DNA from: JAZKHE01 sp040385525
GTDB lineage: Bacteria > Bacteroidota > Bacteroidia > UBA4408
Direction of reading: 5' to 3'
Length of the DNA: 64,000 nucleotides
Assembly: GCA_040385525.1 (NCBI GenBank)
Contig: JAZKHE010000009.1
Location: 1-64,000 of the forward strand
The position numbers and the translations under genes are program-made. Positions within the stretch are counted from its first letter, which is position 1; each line of letters begins with the position of its first letter. This document shows positions 26,304-35,217 of the stretch, in pieces. The notes beneath the pieces were generated by a model. The model saw nothing but the letters and a program-made list of their open reading frames with translations, was not told where the DNA came from and searched no databases.

Positions 26304-27152
26304 TTAGATATAACCGTATTTCTTTTTCCAAAATTGTATTAAAATAAAGCCAAATAACATTCCGCCTAAGTGTGCAAAATGTGCTACGTTTGATTGCGAG
26401 CCTGTAAAACCCATAACTAATTCTAATGCTCCATATATTATTACAAAGTATTTTGCTTTTAAAGGAATTAAAAAATAAATATAGATAACAGAATTTGGAA
26501 ACATCATTCCGAAAGCTAAAAGCAGGCCAAATACTGCTCCTGATGCACCAATAACGGTTGGTAGACTTAAAAAATCTGCACGATATTGTTGCATAAATTC
26601 AACTGAAAGTTGTAAAGCTTTATCGGGAGCTGTAGTAACCAAAGCATTGTATTTATCTGTAAATTCACTTATAAGCATTTGTAATTCTGTGCTACCATTG
26701 CTTATAATTTTTCCGTTTTGAAATAAAGTAACTAACGCTTCGTTGCTTGGGTTTTGTAAATAAACATCAAAAATTTCTAGAGTGGGGCGTAATTCAAAAT
26801 AAAAAACTGCATATTGAATTACTGCCGCGCCAATCCCTGTAACTAAATAATAAATTAAAAATCGTTTGCTTCCCCAAGTATTTTCTATGGCATTGCCAAA
26901 CATCCAAAGGGCAAACATATTGAATAAAATATGACTGAAATTATTTGGATCGTGCAAAAACATATAGGTTACAAATTGATACACTTCAAATTTTGAAGAG
27001 CCAACCATGTGTAAACCCAGTAGTTCAGTTAAATCAATATCTAAACGGTTGTAAAAAATAATAGTTCCGATATAAAACAAAATATTGATGATGAGTAAAT
27101 TTTTTACTACATCGGGCAATAATTTAAAACTATTTGGTCGGAACTGATTCAT
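26304..27152 (-). CDS. Rhomboid-family intramembrane serine protease (second of pair)
   Basis: A 282-residue protein with a six-helix core and intact dyad: Ser204 in IGASGAVFG and His261 in HFAHLGG. HILFNMFALWMFG (about 74-86) is the family signature of helix 2. Between helix 3 and the serine helix lies an insertion of about 75 hydrophilic residues (about 122-197), unlike its neighbour, which could shape substrate access. It is translated 4 bases after mutL; the two rhomboids probably arose by duplication but now differ strongly. Confidence 0.9.
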   Translation of the reverse strand: MNQFRPNSFKLLPDVVKNLLIINILFYIGTIIFYNRLDIDLTELLGLHMVGSSKFEVYQFVTYMFLHDPNNFSHILFNMFALWMFGNAIENTWGSKRFLIYYLVTGIGAAVIQYAVFYFELRPTLEIFDVYLQNPSNEALVTLFQNGKIISNGSTELQMLISEFTDKYNALVTTAPDKALQLSVEFMQQYRADFLSLPTVIGASGAVFGLLLAFGMMFPNSVIYIYFLIPLKAKYFVIIYGALELVMGFTGSQSNVAHFAHLGGMLFGFILIQFWKKKYGYI

Positions 27153-27156
27153 GTAA

Positions 27157-29046
27157 TTATATTTTGAATTTTTTTTCTAACTCTTCGTTAGTATAGGTTA
27201 TAAACGTTGTTTTGCCTGTTGGTGTTGCATAAGGCATTTGGCAAGCAAATAACTCATCAATTAAGTTTCTTATTTCTGAAGTTTCTAAATGTTTGCCAGC
27301 TTTAATACTAACGCGCTGCGCCATGCTTAAAGCTAACTTTTGATTGCGCGATAATTTTAAATCGGCACCACCGCTATTGTTTTTAAACTGCTCTATTATT
27401 TCTTCTAAAACAGGTTTTATTTGAGATTCACTAATATTTACAGGGCAACCATTAACTACAAACGTATTTTTCCCAAACTCGTCCATATCAAATCCTAAAG
27501 TTTTTATTTCTGGTAAAAGCTCGTTTAATAATGCCGCATCGGTCGAATTAAATTCAAATGTTTCTGGAAATAGAAGTTGTTGAGAAGCTGCCGTTTGGTT
27601 TTCAATATTATTTAAAATGCGTTCATACAAAATGCGTTCATGAGCATGTTGCTGATAAATAATCATAAATCCAGATTTGATAGGAGAGATGATATATGCA
27701 TTATGAATTTGTATGGTAGGTTTTTCTGAACTTTCTGTTGAATCATTTTTCCACGAACTTGAAATTACTTCTTGTGTTGGTTCAATAGTTTCAACAAATG
27801 AAGAAGATGTAACTGAAGTTTCTGTTTCGTTTTGGTGACTTTCGTATAACTTTTCCCAGTTTGATTTATTGCTCTGGTTACGTATAGAATTGTTTTGGTT
27901 TTGTAAAAAGTTGTGTCCTTTATTATTTTCAGAATCAAAAGGGTTGTAGTTTGGGTTTACCCTTATTTGTGGCATTCTGGCAATTCCATCTTTTGGTTTG
28001 TAATCGAAATTTATCGATTGCTCTTGATCAAAATCTAATGTAGGCGTAATATTATTTTTGCCCAGTGCCATTTTAACTGTTGTTCTTAAAACGGCATAAA
28101 TAGATTTATCATCTTCAAACTTAACTTCGGTTTTTGTTGGATGAATATTTACATCGACAAACGACGGATCAACATTTAAAAAAATAAAAAAACTTGGATG
28201 CGATTCGCGCGATAATAAATGTTCGAATGCGTTTTGAATAGCATGATTTAAGTAGGCGCTTTTTATAAATCTGTTATTTATAAAAAAGAATTGTTCGCCA
28301 CGTGTTTTTTTCGCAAACTCAGGTTTACCAACAAATCCATGAATACTAACAATAGTAGATTCTTCTTCAATAGGCACTAAACGTTCGTTGTAATTGTTAC
28401 CAAAAATGGCTACAATACGTTGTCTTAGCGTACCAATTTCTAATCGGTATTCTTCAACTTCATCATCATAAAAATAAAATGCAATATTAGGATGCGCTAA
28501 TGCAACACGTAAAAACTCATCAATAATATGATTTTTTTCAACGGAATTTGATTTTAGAAAATTACGACGAGCAGGAACATTAAAAAATAAATTTTTAACT
28601 GCAATACTTGTTCCTGTTGAACAAGAGCAAGGTTCTTGAGTTGTAATTTTACTTCCTTCTATTGAAATTAAAGTTCCTGTTTCGTCAACTGGGCGTTTTG
28701 TTTTAAGTTCAACATGCGCTATAGCAGCAATAGAAGCAAGTGCTTCGCCTCTAAAGCCTTTTGTTTTTATTGCAAATAAATCGTCGGCAGTTTTTAATTT
28801 AGAAGTAGCGTGTCTTTCAAAACTCAAACGCGCATCGGTTTCGCTCATGCCTTTGCCGTTATCAATTACCTGCACTAAAGTTTTGCCTGCATCTTTAATA
28901 ATTAGTTTTATTTGTGTGCTATCGGCATCAACTGCATTTTCAATTAATTCCTTAACAACAGAAGCAGGACGTTGAACTACTTCGCCAGCTGCAATTTGAT
29001 TGGCTACAGAATCAGGTAAAAGTTGTATAATATCGGCTAAACTCAT
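27157..29046 (-). CDS. mutL: DNA mismatch repair protein MutL
   Basis: A 629-residue protein that links MutS recognition to strand removal. The GHKL ATPase domain carries ELIENAVDADSTQ, DNGKGMS and the SFERHATSK to GFRGEALASIA stretch. The transducer domain extends to about 330. A poorly conserved Asn/Ser-rich linker (about 350-440) leads to the dimerisation domain. No DQHAxxER-type endonuclease motif is obvious; HAHERILYERIL occupies the equivalent place. It leads the mutL-rhomboid-rhomboid-EEP-DUF6265 operon, with spacings of 6 bases or less or overlap throughout. A -7 box TACTTTTG (29052-29059, minus) lies right at the start codon. Confidence 0.96.
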   Translation of the reverse strand: MSLADIIQLLPDSVANQIAAGEVVQRPASVVKELIENAVDADSTQIKLIIKDAGKTLVQVIDNGKGMSETDARLSFERHATSKLKTADDLFAIKTKGFRGEALASIAAIAHVELKTKRPVDETGTLISIEGSKITTQEPCSCSTGTSIAVKNLFFNVPARRNFLKSNSVEKNHIIDEFLRVALAHPNIAFYFYDDEVEEYRLEIGTLRQRIVAIFGNNYNERLVPIEEESTIVSIHGFVGKPEFAKKTRGEQFFFINNRFIKSAYLNHAIQNAFEHLLSRESHPSFFIFLNVDPSFVDVNIHPTKTEVKFEDDKSIYAVLRTTVKMALGKNNITPTLDFDQEQSINFDYKPKDGIARMPQIRVNPNYNPFDSENNKGHNFLQNQNNSIRNQSNKSNWEKLYESHQNETETSVTSSSFVETIEPTQEVISSSWKNDSTESSEKPTIQIHNAYIISPIKSGFMIIYQQHAHERILYERILNNIENQTAASQQLLFPETFEFNSTDAALLNELLPEIKTLGFDMDEFGKNTFVVNGCPVNISESQIKPVLEEIIEQFKNNSGGADLKLSRNQKLALSMAQRVSIKAGKHLETSEIRNLIDELFACQMPYATPTGKTTFITYTNEELEKKFKI

Positions 29047-29051
29047 TGTTA

Positions 29052-29059
29052 CAAAAGTA
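29052..29059 (-). promoter_or_regulatory. Putative -7 box of mutL
   Basis: Minus-strand TACTTTTG matches TAnnTTTG. Transcription would begin almost at the ATG, giving a leaderless or very short-leader message. Confidence 0.45.
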
Positions 29060-29107
29060 CTTACAAATTACTAATTTGCTGCACTTATAACAAATTTTAT
29101 ATTTTAA

Positions 29108-29887
29108 TTATTGAGGAAGTGTATAGCGTACTGAGCCTACAAAATAGACTACAAACGTTTGTATATAGCCTTTTTTGGCGAGTTCTTTTTGATGATTTTC
29201 AGCTTCTTGTAGGGTTTTAAAAGAGCCAGAGTAATATCTTGTAAAATCGCCACTTTTATCTGAACTCAAGCTTTTAATATTGGTGTAATCGTGTTTCCAT
29301 TTAGAATCTTTGTAAGCACCAATTTGCACTTTATAAATGGCTTTTGCAGGAAGTTTATTATCTGCTACAGTTTTGTTTTCGCTTGTATTTGTTTTACTTG
29401 TTACTACTGTTGTATTGTTAGTTTTTTCTGTGATTTTATTCGCAATTAAATTTTCATTTGGTTTTAATTGGGTAACTGTTTTAATTTCTGATTTTAAACT
29501 TTGTTCATTTATTAAGTACGAAAAATTCCCAGTTAAAGTGATTAAGTTTACGCCGATTCCACTTAGTTTGTAGGAAACTTTCAGAGTTGGAGAATTTGGT
29601 AATTCCATCCATAAAAATTTTACTTTTCCGTCTACAAAAGAGTAAACTCCATTTGCTTTATCTATTAATTTTGGTGTAAAGCCAACAGGAATAACTTCTT
29701 CAATTTTGCCAAAACCAGTTATGCTGTTTTTTGCTATTTGAATTTCTATTAAAATTTCGCTGTTGTTTTTTGATGTTATTTTTCTTTCACAAACTACCTC
29801 TTGGGCAAATAGCCAATTAGAAAATAAAAACAGCAATAAAAATATTAATGCTGTTTTTAAATAGTTATATGATTTAGAAAAAATCAA
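29108..29887 (-). CDS. Secreted SPOR-like domain protein
   Basis: A 259-residue protein with a signal peptide (about 1-28, NWLFA). A beta-rich N-terminal domain (about 30-140) includes GFGKIEEVIPVGFTPKLI, a pattern seen in extracellular beta-sandwich repeats. A Thr/Asn linker leads to a C-terminal SPOR-like domain (about 183-255: YKVQIGAYKDSKW to AENHQKELAKKGY). SPOR domains bind denuded peptidoglycan glycans, so envelope or division-site attachment is likely. The start lies 2 bases after the LOG-family stop. Confidence 0.8.
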   Translation of the reverse strand: MIFSKSYNYLKTALIFLLLFLFSNWLFAQEVVCERKITSKNNSEILIEIQIAKNSITGFGKIEEVIPVGFTPKLIDKANGVYSFVDGKVKFLWMELPNSPTLKVSYKLSGIGVNLITLTGNFSYLINEQSLKSEIKTVTQLKPNENLIANKITEKTNNTTVVTSKTNTSENKTVADNKLPAKAIYKVQIGAYKDSKWKHDYTNIKSLSSDKSGDFTRYYSGSFKTLQEAENHQKELAKKGYIQTFVVYFVGSVRYTLPQ

Positions 29888-29889
29888 TT

Positions 29890-30603
29890 TTAGAAATTTG
29901 GTTTTAGTAGATATTTACTATAGAATTCGTCAATTTCTTGCACTGCTTCTTCTGCGGTATCAACTAATTTAAATAAAAATAAATCGTCAGGAGAAATATA
30001 ATGTTCTTGTTCTAAAAGTGTATTTTTAATCCAGTCCATTAATCCTCCCCAAAATTCTTTACCAACCAAAATTACAGGAAAATGTGCTATTTTGGTTGTT
30101 TGTACTAAGGTTAATGCTTCAAATAATTCGTCCATTGTTCCAAAGCCGCCAGGCAAAACAATAAAACCTTGCGCATATTTCATAAACATTACTTTACGCA
30201 CAAAAAAGTAATCAAACGTAATTAGTTTATCATTATCTACATAAGGATTTGAATATTGCTCAAAAGGCAAATCGATATTTAAACCCACCGATTTTCCTTT
30301 TCCTTTTTTAGCGCCTTTGTTGGCAGCTTCCATAATTCCTGGGCCGCCACCAGTAATAACTCCGTAGCCTTCTTGCGTTAAGCGAAAGGCAATATCTTCG
30401 GCTACTAAATAATACTTATGGTCGGGTTTTGTTCGTGCAGATCCAAAAATAGAAACGCAAGGTCCAATTTTTGAAAGTTTATCGAAACCTTCAACAAACT
30501 CTGCCATTACTTTAAATATTTGCCAAGAGCTTTGGCTTTTTACTTCGTTCCAATCTTTATTTTCAAAAGCTTTTTTAATTTTTTCTTCGTCGCGTTCAGT
30601 CAT
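29890..30603 (-). CDS. LOG-family protein (TIGR00730, lysine-decarboxylase-like fold)
   Basis: A 237-residue cytosolic protein with the two family signatures GGGPGIMEAANKGA (phosphate binding) and PGGFGTMDELFEAL (active site). Characterised relatives release free base from nucleoside monophosphates, as in cytokinin riboside monophosphate phosphoribohydrolase; several bacterial members remain unstudied. The older label lysine decarboxylase is misleading. An N-terminal helical extension (about 1-45) precedes the fold. It is co-transcribed with the SPOR protein and possibly with uvrA 94 bases upstream. Confidence 0.9.
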   Translation of the reverse strand: MTERDEEKIKKAFENKDWNEVKSQSSWQIFKVMAEFVEGFDKLSKIGPCVSIFGSARTKPDHKYYLVAEDIAFRLTQEGYGVITGGGPGIMEAANKGAKKGKGKSVGLNIDLPFEQYSNPYVDNDKLITFDYFFVRKVMFMKYAQGFIVLPGGFGTMDELFEALTLVQTTKIAHFPVILVGKEFWGGLMDWIKNTLLEQEHYISPDDLFLFKLVDTAEEAVQEIDEFYSKYLLKPNF

Positions 30604-30697
30604 AATTTCTTTTGTTTAGTGTAAATATACAAAACAAGTATACTTTTTTATAAAATCTCTGTATAAACTTTTAACGTATTCTTGTTTATTAAATTGT

Positions 30698-33526
30698 TTA
30701 TTGGTTTAGTTCTAACTTTAAATATCGAGCTGTTTCTGTAGTTGATTTTTTCACCATTTCTTCTGGGGAACCAGCAAACATAATGTTTCCACCTTTTTCA
30801 CCACCTTCTGGTCCAAGGTCAATTATATGATCGGCAACTTTAATAATATCCATATTATGTTCAATTACCAAAACTGTGTTTCCGTTGTTTAATAATTTAT
30901 ATAATACTTCAAGTAAAATACGAATATCCTCAAAATGCAAACCAGTTGAAGGTTCGTCTAAAATATAAAACGTTTTGCCTGTATCTCGTTTAGAAAGTTC
31001 AGTAGCTAATTTAATGCGTTGTGCTTCTCCGCCAGATAGTGTTGTGCTTTGTTGGCCGAGTGTAATATAACCTAAACCAACATCTTGAATTGTTTTAATT
31101 TTTTGAAGTATAGATGGTATAGAATCAAAAAATAAAACAGCATCATCAATAGTCATGTTTAGCACATCGCTAATTGATTTGCCTTTGTAACGCACTTCTA
31201 ACGTTTCGCGGTTATATCTTTTACCATTACATTCTTCGCACTGAACATATACATCTGGTAAAAAATTCATTTCAATAGTTTTTAAACCAGCACCCTGGCA
31301 TGTTTCGCAACGTCCGCCTTTTACATTAAATGAAAATCTACCGGGTTTATAACCTCTAATTTTTGATTCAGGTAATTCAGAATACAAAGTTCTAATATCA
31401 GCAAAAACAGCAGTGTAAGTTGCTGGGTTAGAGCGTGGTGTTCTACCAATTGGAGATTGATCTATTTCAATTATTTTGTCAATATTTTCTAGGCCAACAA
31501 TTTTATCGTATGCAAGAGGTTTTTTTACACCTCTATAAATATAATGATTTAAAATTGGATATAACGTTTCGTTAATGAGCGAAGACTTACCTGAACCAGA
31601 AACGCCTGTTACGCAAATAAATTTCCCTAATGGTAAATCAATAGTTACGTTTTTAAGATTGTGTCCTTTAGCGCCTTTTAAGGTTAACGATTTTCCGTTT
31701 CCTTTTCTGCGTTCTTTAGGAATTTCAATTTTTAATCTTCCATTAAGATAATCTGCCGTAATAGAATTTGATTTTATAATTTGTTCTGGGGTTCCAGCCG
31801 CAACAATTTTACCGCCGTGTATTCCTGCTTTTGGTCCTACATCTAAAACATAATCAGCAGCAAGAATCATATCTTTGTCGTGTTCTACAACTATTACTGA
31901 GTTGCCAATATCTCTTAAATTTTGTAAGGCTTTAATTAATCGCGCATTATCGCGTTGATGCAAACCAATACTTGGCTCGTCTAAAATATATAATACGCCT
32001 ACCAATTGCGAACCAATTTGTGTTGCTAATCGTATGCGCTGTGCTTCTCCGCCACTAAGTGATTGAGAGCTTCTGTTAAGCGTTAAATAATCTAAACCAA
32101 CATCAAGTAAAAATTGTAATCGCGAACGAATTTCTTTTAAAATTTCTGTTGCAATTATTCTGTTTTTATCAGAAATTTTTGATTCGATATCAGAAAACCA
32201 ATTTTGTAATTCAACCAAATTTAGGTTAGAAAGTTCTGCAATATTTTTTTCGTTTACTTTAAAGTTAAGTGCTTCTTCTTTTAAACGTGTGCCTTTGCAT
32301 TTTGAGCAAGGAACTTTATTCATAAAGCCATCAACCCATCTATCAAGCGTTTTAGAAGAGTTTTCTTCTTGTTGACGAATTAAAAAACTAATAATTCCTT
32401 CAAAAGAAGTGCTGAATGAATTGTTGGAATTTTTGTCTGTACTTACTTTAAAAACTTCTTCGCTACCAAACAAAATAATGTTTAAGGCTTCTTCATTTAT
32501 TTCTTCAATTGTAGTGCTTAATGTAAAATCGTGGCGTTTACCAATGGCTTCTATTTGATTAAAAATCCAGTTGTTTTTGTATTCGCCTAAAGGAGTTATT
32601 CCCCCTTTTTTTATACTTAATTTTTTGTTCGGAATTATTTTATCGATGTCAACTTCAGAAATTGTTCCTAAGCCATTACATTTTGAACAAGAGCCAAATG
32701 GAGAGTTGAACGAAAATAAATTTGGTGCAGGATCATCGTAAGCGATTCCAGAAGTTGGGCACATTAATTTACGACTAAAATAATGCACGGAATCTGTTTC
32801 AGTATCTAAAACCATTATGATTCCTTTACCTAGCTTCATTGCTGTTTTTACAGAATCATTTATACGTTGTTTGCTTTCTTCGTTAACTTCAATTCTGTCA
32901 ACTACAACTTCAATGTTATGCGTTTTATAACGGTCAACCTGCATGCGTAATTTCAATTCTTCTACCTTTCCGTCAATACGTGCACGTAAAAAACCTTGTT
33001 TTAATATTTGCTCAAATAATTCTCTGTAATGTCCTTTTCTTCCTTTAACTAACGGAGCAAGAATTAGAATTTTATTTTTGTCGAATTTTTCAAAAATTAA
33101 ATTTAAAATTTGCTCATCAGAATAACGCACCATTAATTCTCCAGTTACATAAGAGTATGCGTCTGCTGTTCGAGCATACAACAAACGTAAAAAATCATAA
33201 ATCTCAGTAATTGTTCCAACAGTGGAACGTGGATTTTTGCTTACAGTTTTTTGTTCGATAGATATTACAGGACTTAAGCCCGTTATTTTGTCTACATCAG
33301 GACGTTCTAAATTACCTAAAAACTGTCGAGCATAAATAGAAAAACTTTCTATATATCTTCTTTGTCCTTCAGCATAAATAGTATCAAAAGCTAATGATGA
33401 TTTTCCGCTACCACTCAATCCTGTTATAACAACAAGCTTGTCTCTAGGAATAGTTACATCAATGTTTTTTAAATTGTGAACTCTTGCTCCAACAACTTCT
33501 AGATTATCTATTTCAGAAAAACTCAT
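30698..33526 (-). CDS. uvrA: Excinuclease ABC subunit A
   Basis: A 942-residue damage-recognition ATPase of nucleotide excision repair, full length. The first Walker A is GLSGSGKSSLAFDT and the second GVSGSGKSSLINET. Both ABC signatures, SLSGGEAQRIRLA and TLSGGEAQRIKLA, are present. Zinc modules include CSKCNG, CSKCKG and the CETCQGAG/CEECNGKRY pair. Nothing is missing. It follows the glycan operon after 44 bases and may have its own promoter, though none is clear. Confidence 0.98.
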   Translation of the reverse strand: MSFSEIDNLEVVGARVHNLKNIDVTIPRDKLVVITGLSGSGKSSLAFDTIYAEGQRRYIESFSIYARQFLGNLERPDVDKITGLSPVISIEQKTVSKNPRSTVGTITEIYDFLRLLYARTADAYSYVTGELMVRYSDEQILNLIFEKFDKNKILILAPLVKGRKGHYRELFEQILKQGFLRARIDGKVEELKLRMQVDRYKTHNIEVVVDRIEVNEESKQRINDSVKTAMKLGKGIIMVLDTETDSVHYFSRKLMCPTSGIAYDDPAPNLFSFNSPFGSCSKCNGLGTISEVDIDKIIPNKKLSIKKGGITPLGEYKNNWIFNQIEAIGKRHDFTLSTTIEEINEEALNIILFGSEEVFKVSTDKNSNNSFSTSFEGIISFLIRQQEENSSKTLDRWVDGFMNKVPCSKCKGTRLKEEALNFKVNEKNIAELSNLNLVELQNWFSDIESKISDKNRIIATEILKEIRSRLQFLLDVGLDYLTLNRSSQSLSGGEAQRIRLATQIGSQLVGVLYILDEPSIGLHQRDNARLIKALQNLRDIGNSVIVVEHDKDMILAADYVLDVGPKAGIHGGKIVAAGTPEQIIKSNSITADYLNGRLKIEIPKERRKGNGKSLTLKGAKGHNLKNVTIDLPLGKFICVTGVSGSGKSSLINETLYPILNHYIYRGVKKPLAYDKIVGLENIDKIIEIDQSPIGRTPRSNPATYTAVFADIRTLYSELPESKIRGYKPGRFSFNVKGGRCETCQGAGLKTIEMNFLPDVYVQCEECNGKRYNRETLEVRYKGKSISDVLNMTIDDAVLFFDSIPSILQKIKTIQDVGLGYITLGQQSTTLSGGEAQRIKLATELSKRDTGKTFYILDEPSTGLHFEDIRILLEVLYKLLNNGNTVLVIEHNMDIIKVADHIIDLGPEGGEKGGNIMFAGSPEEMVKKSTTETARYLKLELNQ

Positions 33527-33570
33527 TTCAATTTAAAATTATAAGAAACTAATTACTTAATAAAGTAGAA

Positions 33571-34641
33571 TTAGCTTTTGGGGATTCGTTTTACTTTTGT
33601 TGTTAAGTAAAGACCAACAACAACACTAATAATATATATTAATGATAGAGAAACAGTTAAAGTATTCCAAATGTTTAATACAGAAATAACAAATGTTATA
33701 ATAACTGAAAGTGTTGCTATTGCTATAAAAATTAAAGCTACTTGTTTATCAGAAAAACCTAAATAGGATAAGTGATGCGTTGTATGATCTTTACCTCCAA
33801 CAAATGGAGATTGTTTTTTTAGTAAACGATTAATAACAACAGTAGATGTATCTGCAATTGGCAACACAAAAACTAAAGCTGTTATAACTATTTGTTTTAA
33901 TTGAATTTTAGAATTTAAATCAAAAGGAGTGTTCCAAAAATAAATTATTGATACAGCGCCTAAAAGAGCGCCTAAAAATTGAGAACCTGTGTCGCCCATA
34001 TATATTTTAGAAGGATTCCAATTGTAATATAAAAATCCAATTAAAGCGCCCAACAAGCCAATTAATATTAAAAAGAAAGGAGAAGAAAAACTATTTACAG
34101 CCAATAAAACAACTATTGCATTTATAATAATAAAAATGGAAACATTGGTTGTAATTCCATCCATATTGTCTAACATATTAATAGAATTCATTATGCCTAT
34201 AACCCAAATAACACTTACAACATAGTTTAATAAATCAGATTCAAAAAAGTGAATATATGTTCCTGTTGAAGCTAATAATAATCCGCAAGTTAATTGTCCT
34301 GAGAATTTAAGATAAGGCCTGGTATTGTATGCATCATCAGCTAAGCCAATCATAAAGGCTAAGGTAACAGTCCCTAGTATTCCTAAAAATTGCTTATTTT
34401 GAATTAAAGTATCGGCGCTATGAACTATACCAACAAATGATACAGAAAAAAGAAAAATAATGTAAAATGAAATCCCACCTAAAGCAGGTTTGCTTGCTGA
34501 TGCCCATCTTACTTGATTTTCATCAATATTGCGCATTCCCAAATTTTTGGAAAAACGAAGTAGTATTCTATTAATAAGCAATGAAAATATTGCCGCACAA
34601 ATAAAAAAAACTATGTATATAATATATTGAGAGAGATTCAA
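33571..34641 (-). CDS. MraY/WecA-type polyprenyl-phosphate sugar-1-phosphate transferase
   Basis: A 356-residue integral membrane enzyme with about ten helices. It has the family motifs LADDAYN (acidic pair), NMLDNMDGITT, YMGDTGSQFLGA and the cytoplasmic HTTHHLSYLG histidine cluster. It loads a sugar phosphate, probably an N-acetylhexosamine, on undecaprenyl phosphate, starting exopolysaccharide or O-antigen synthesis. Its place at the end of the Wza/Wzc operon favours that role over peptidoglycan synthesis by MraY. The exact sugar cannot be deduced. Confidence 0.9.
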   Translation of the reverse strand: MNLSQYIIYIVFFICAAIFSLLINRILLRFSKNLGMRNIDENQVRWASASKPALGGISFYIIFLFSVSFVGIVHSADTLIQNKQFLGILGTVTLAFMIGLADDAYNTRPYLKFSGQLTCGLLLASTGTYIHFFESDLLNYVVSVIWVIGIMNSINMLDNMDGITTNVSIFIIINAIVVLLAVNSFSSPFFLILIGLLGALIGFLYYNWNPSKIYMGDTGSQFLGALLGAVSIIYFWNTPFDLNSKIQLKQIVITALVFVLPIADTSTVVINRLLKKQSPFVGGKDHTTHHLSYLGFSDKQVALIFIAIATLSVIITFVISVLNIWNTLTVSLSLIYIISVVVGLYLTTKVKRIPKS

Positions 34642-34672
34642 GCCTTTAAAATTAGCCGGCTAAGATACGAAA

Positions 34673-35215
34673 TTAAAACTCAGAATTGAAATTTTTAAAG
34701 GGTTGAGCGAGTAAATCTTTTTCTGATAATAAAGGGTTTTTTGTACCCCAATCAATATTTAAATCAGAATCGTTCCAAATGATAGCACTTTCGGATGATT
34801 TGTTGTAAAAACCAGTGCATTTGTAAACAAACACCGTGTTATCTGTAAGCGTTAAAAAGCCATGAGCAAACCCTTCTGGTATCCAAAGCATTAAATTGTT
34901 TGTAGCTGATAATTCAATTTTAAAATGTTCACCATAAGTAGCTGAGTTTTTTCTAATATCTACAGCAACGTCTAAAACAGCCCCATTAGTAACTCGAACT
35001 AATTTTCCTTGAGCAAAAGGTGGGTTTTGAAAATGTAAACCTCTTAAGACATTTTTTTGGGAAACAGATTGATTATCTTGTACAAAATGTATATTCAATC
35101 CTAATTCTTCAAACTTTTTTTGGTTGTAAGATTCAAAAAATGCACCTCTGCTATCACCAAAAACACTGGGTTTAATAATTAATAACCCATCAATTCCTGT
35201 CTCTTCAATTTGCAT
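34673..35215 (-). CDS. rfbC: dTDP-4-dehydrorhamnose 3,5-epimerase
   Basis: A 180-residue cupin enzyme of normal length that makes dTDP-4-dehydro-L-rhamnose. Signatures are PSVFGDSRGAFFESYNQKKF, VLRGLHFQNPP (active-site His), GEHFKIELS and WIPEGFAHGFLTL, then VYKCTGFY (active-site Tyr). The other rhamnose genes (rfbA, rfbB, rfbD) are not in the window. It is translated 2 bases after the wzc gene, marking membership of the glycan operon. Confidence 0.95.
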   Translation of the reverse strand: MQIEETGIDGLLIIKPSVFGDSRGAFFESYNQKKFEELGLNIHFVQDNQSVSQKNVLRGLHFQNPPFAQGKLVRVTNGAVLDVAVDIRKNSATYGEHFKIELSATNNLMLWIPEGFAHGFLTLTDNTVFVYKCTGFYNKSSESAIIWNDSDLNIDWGTKNPLLSEKDLLAQPFKNFNSEF

Positions 35216-35217
35216 AA

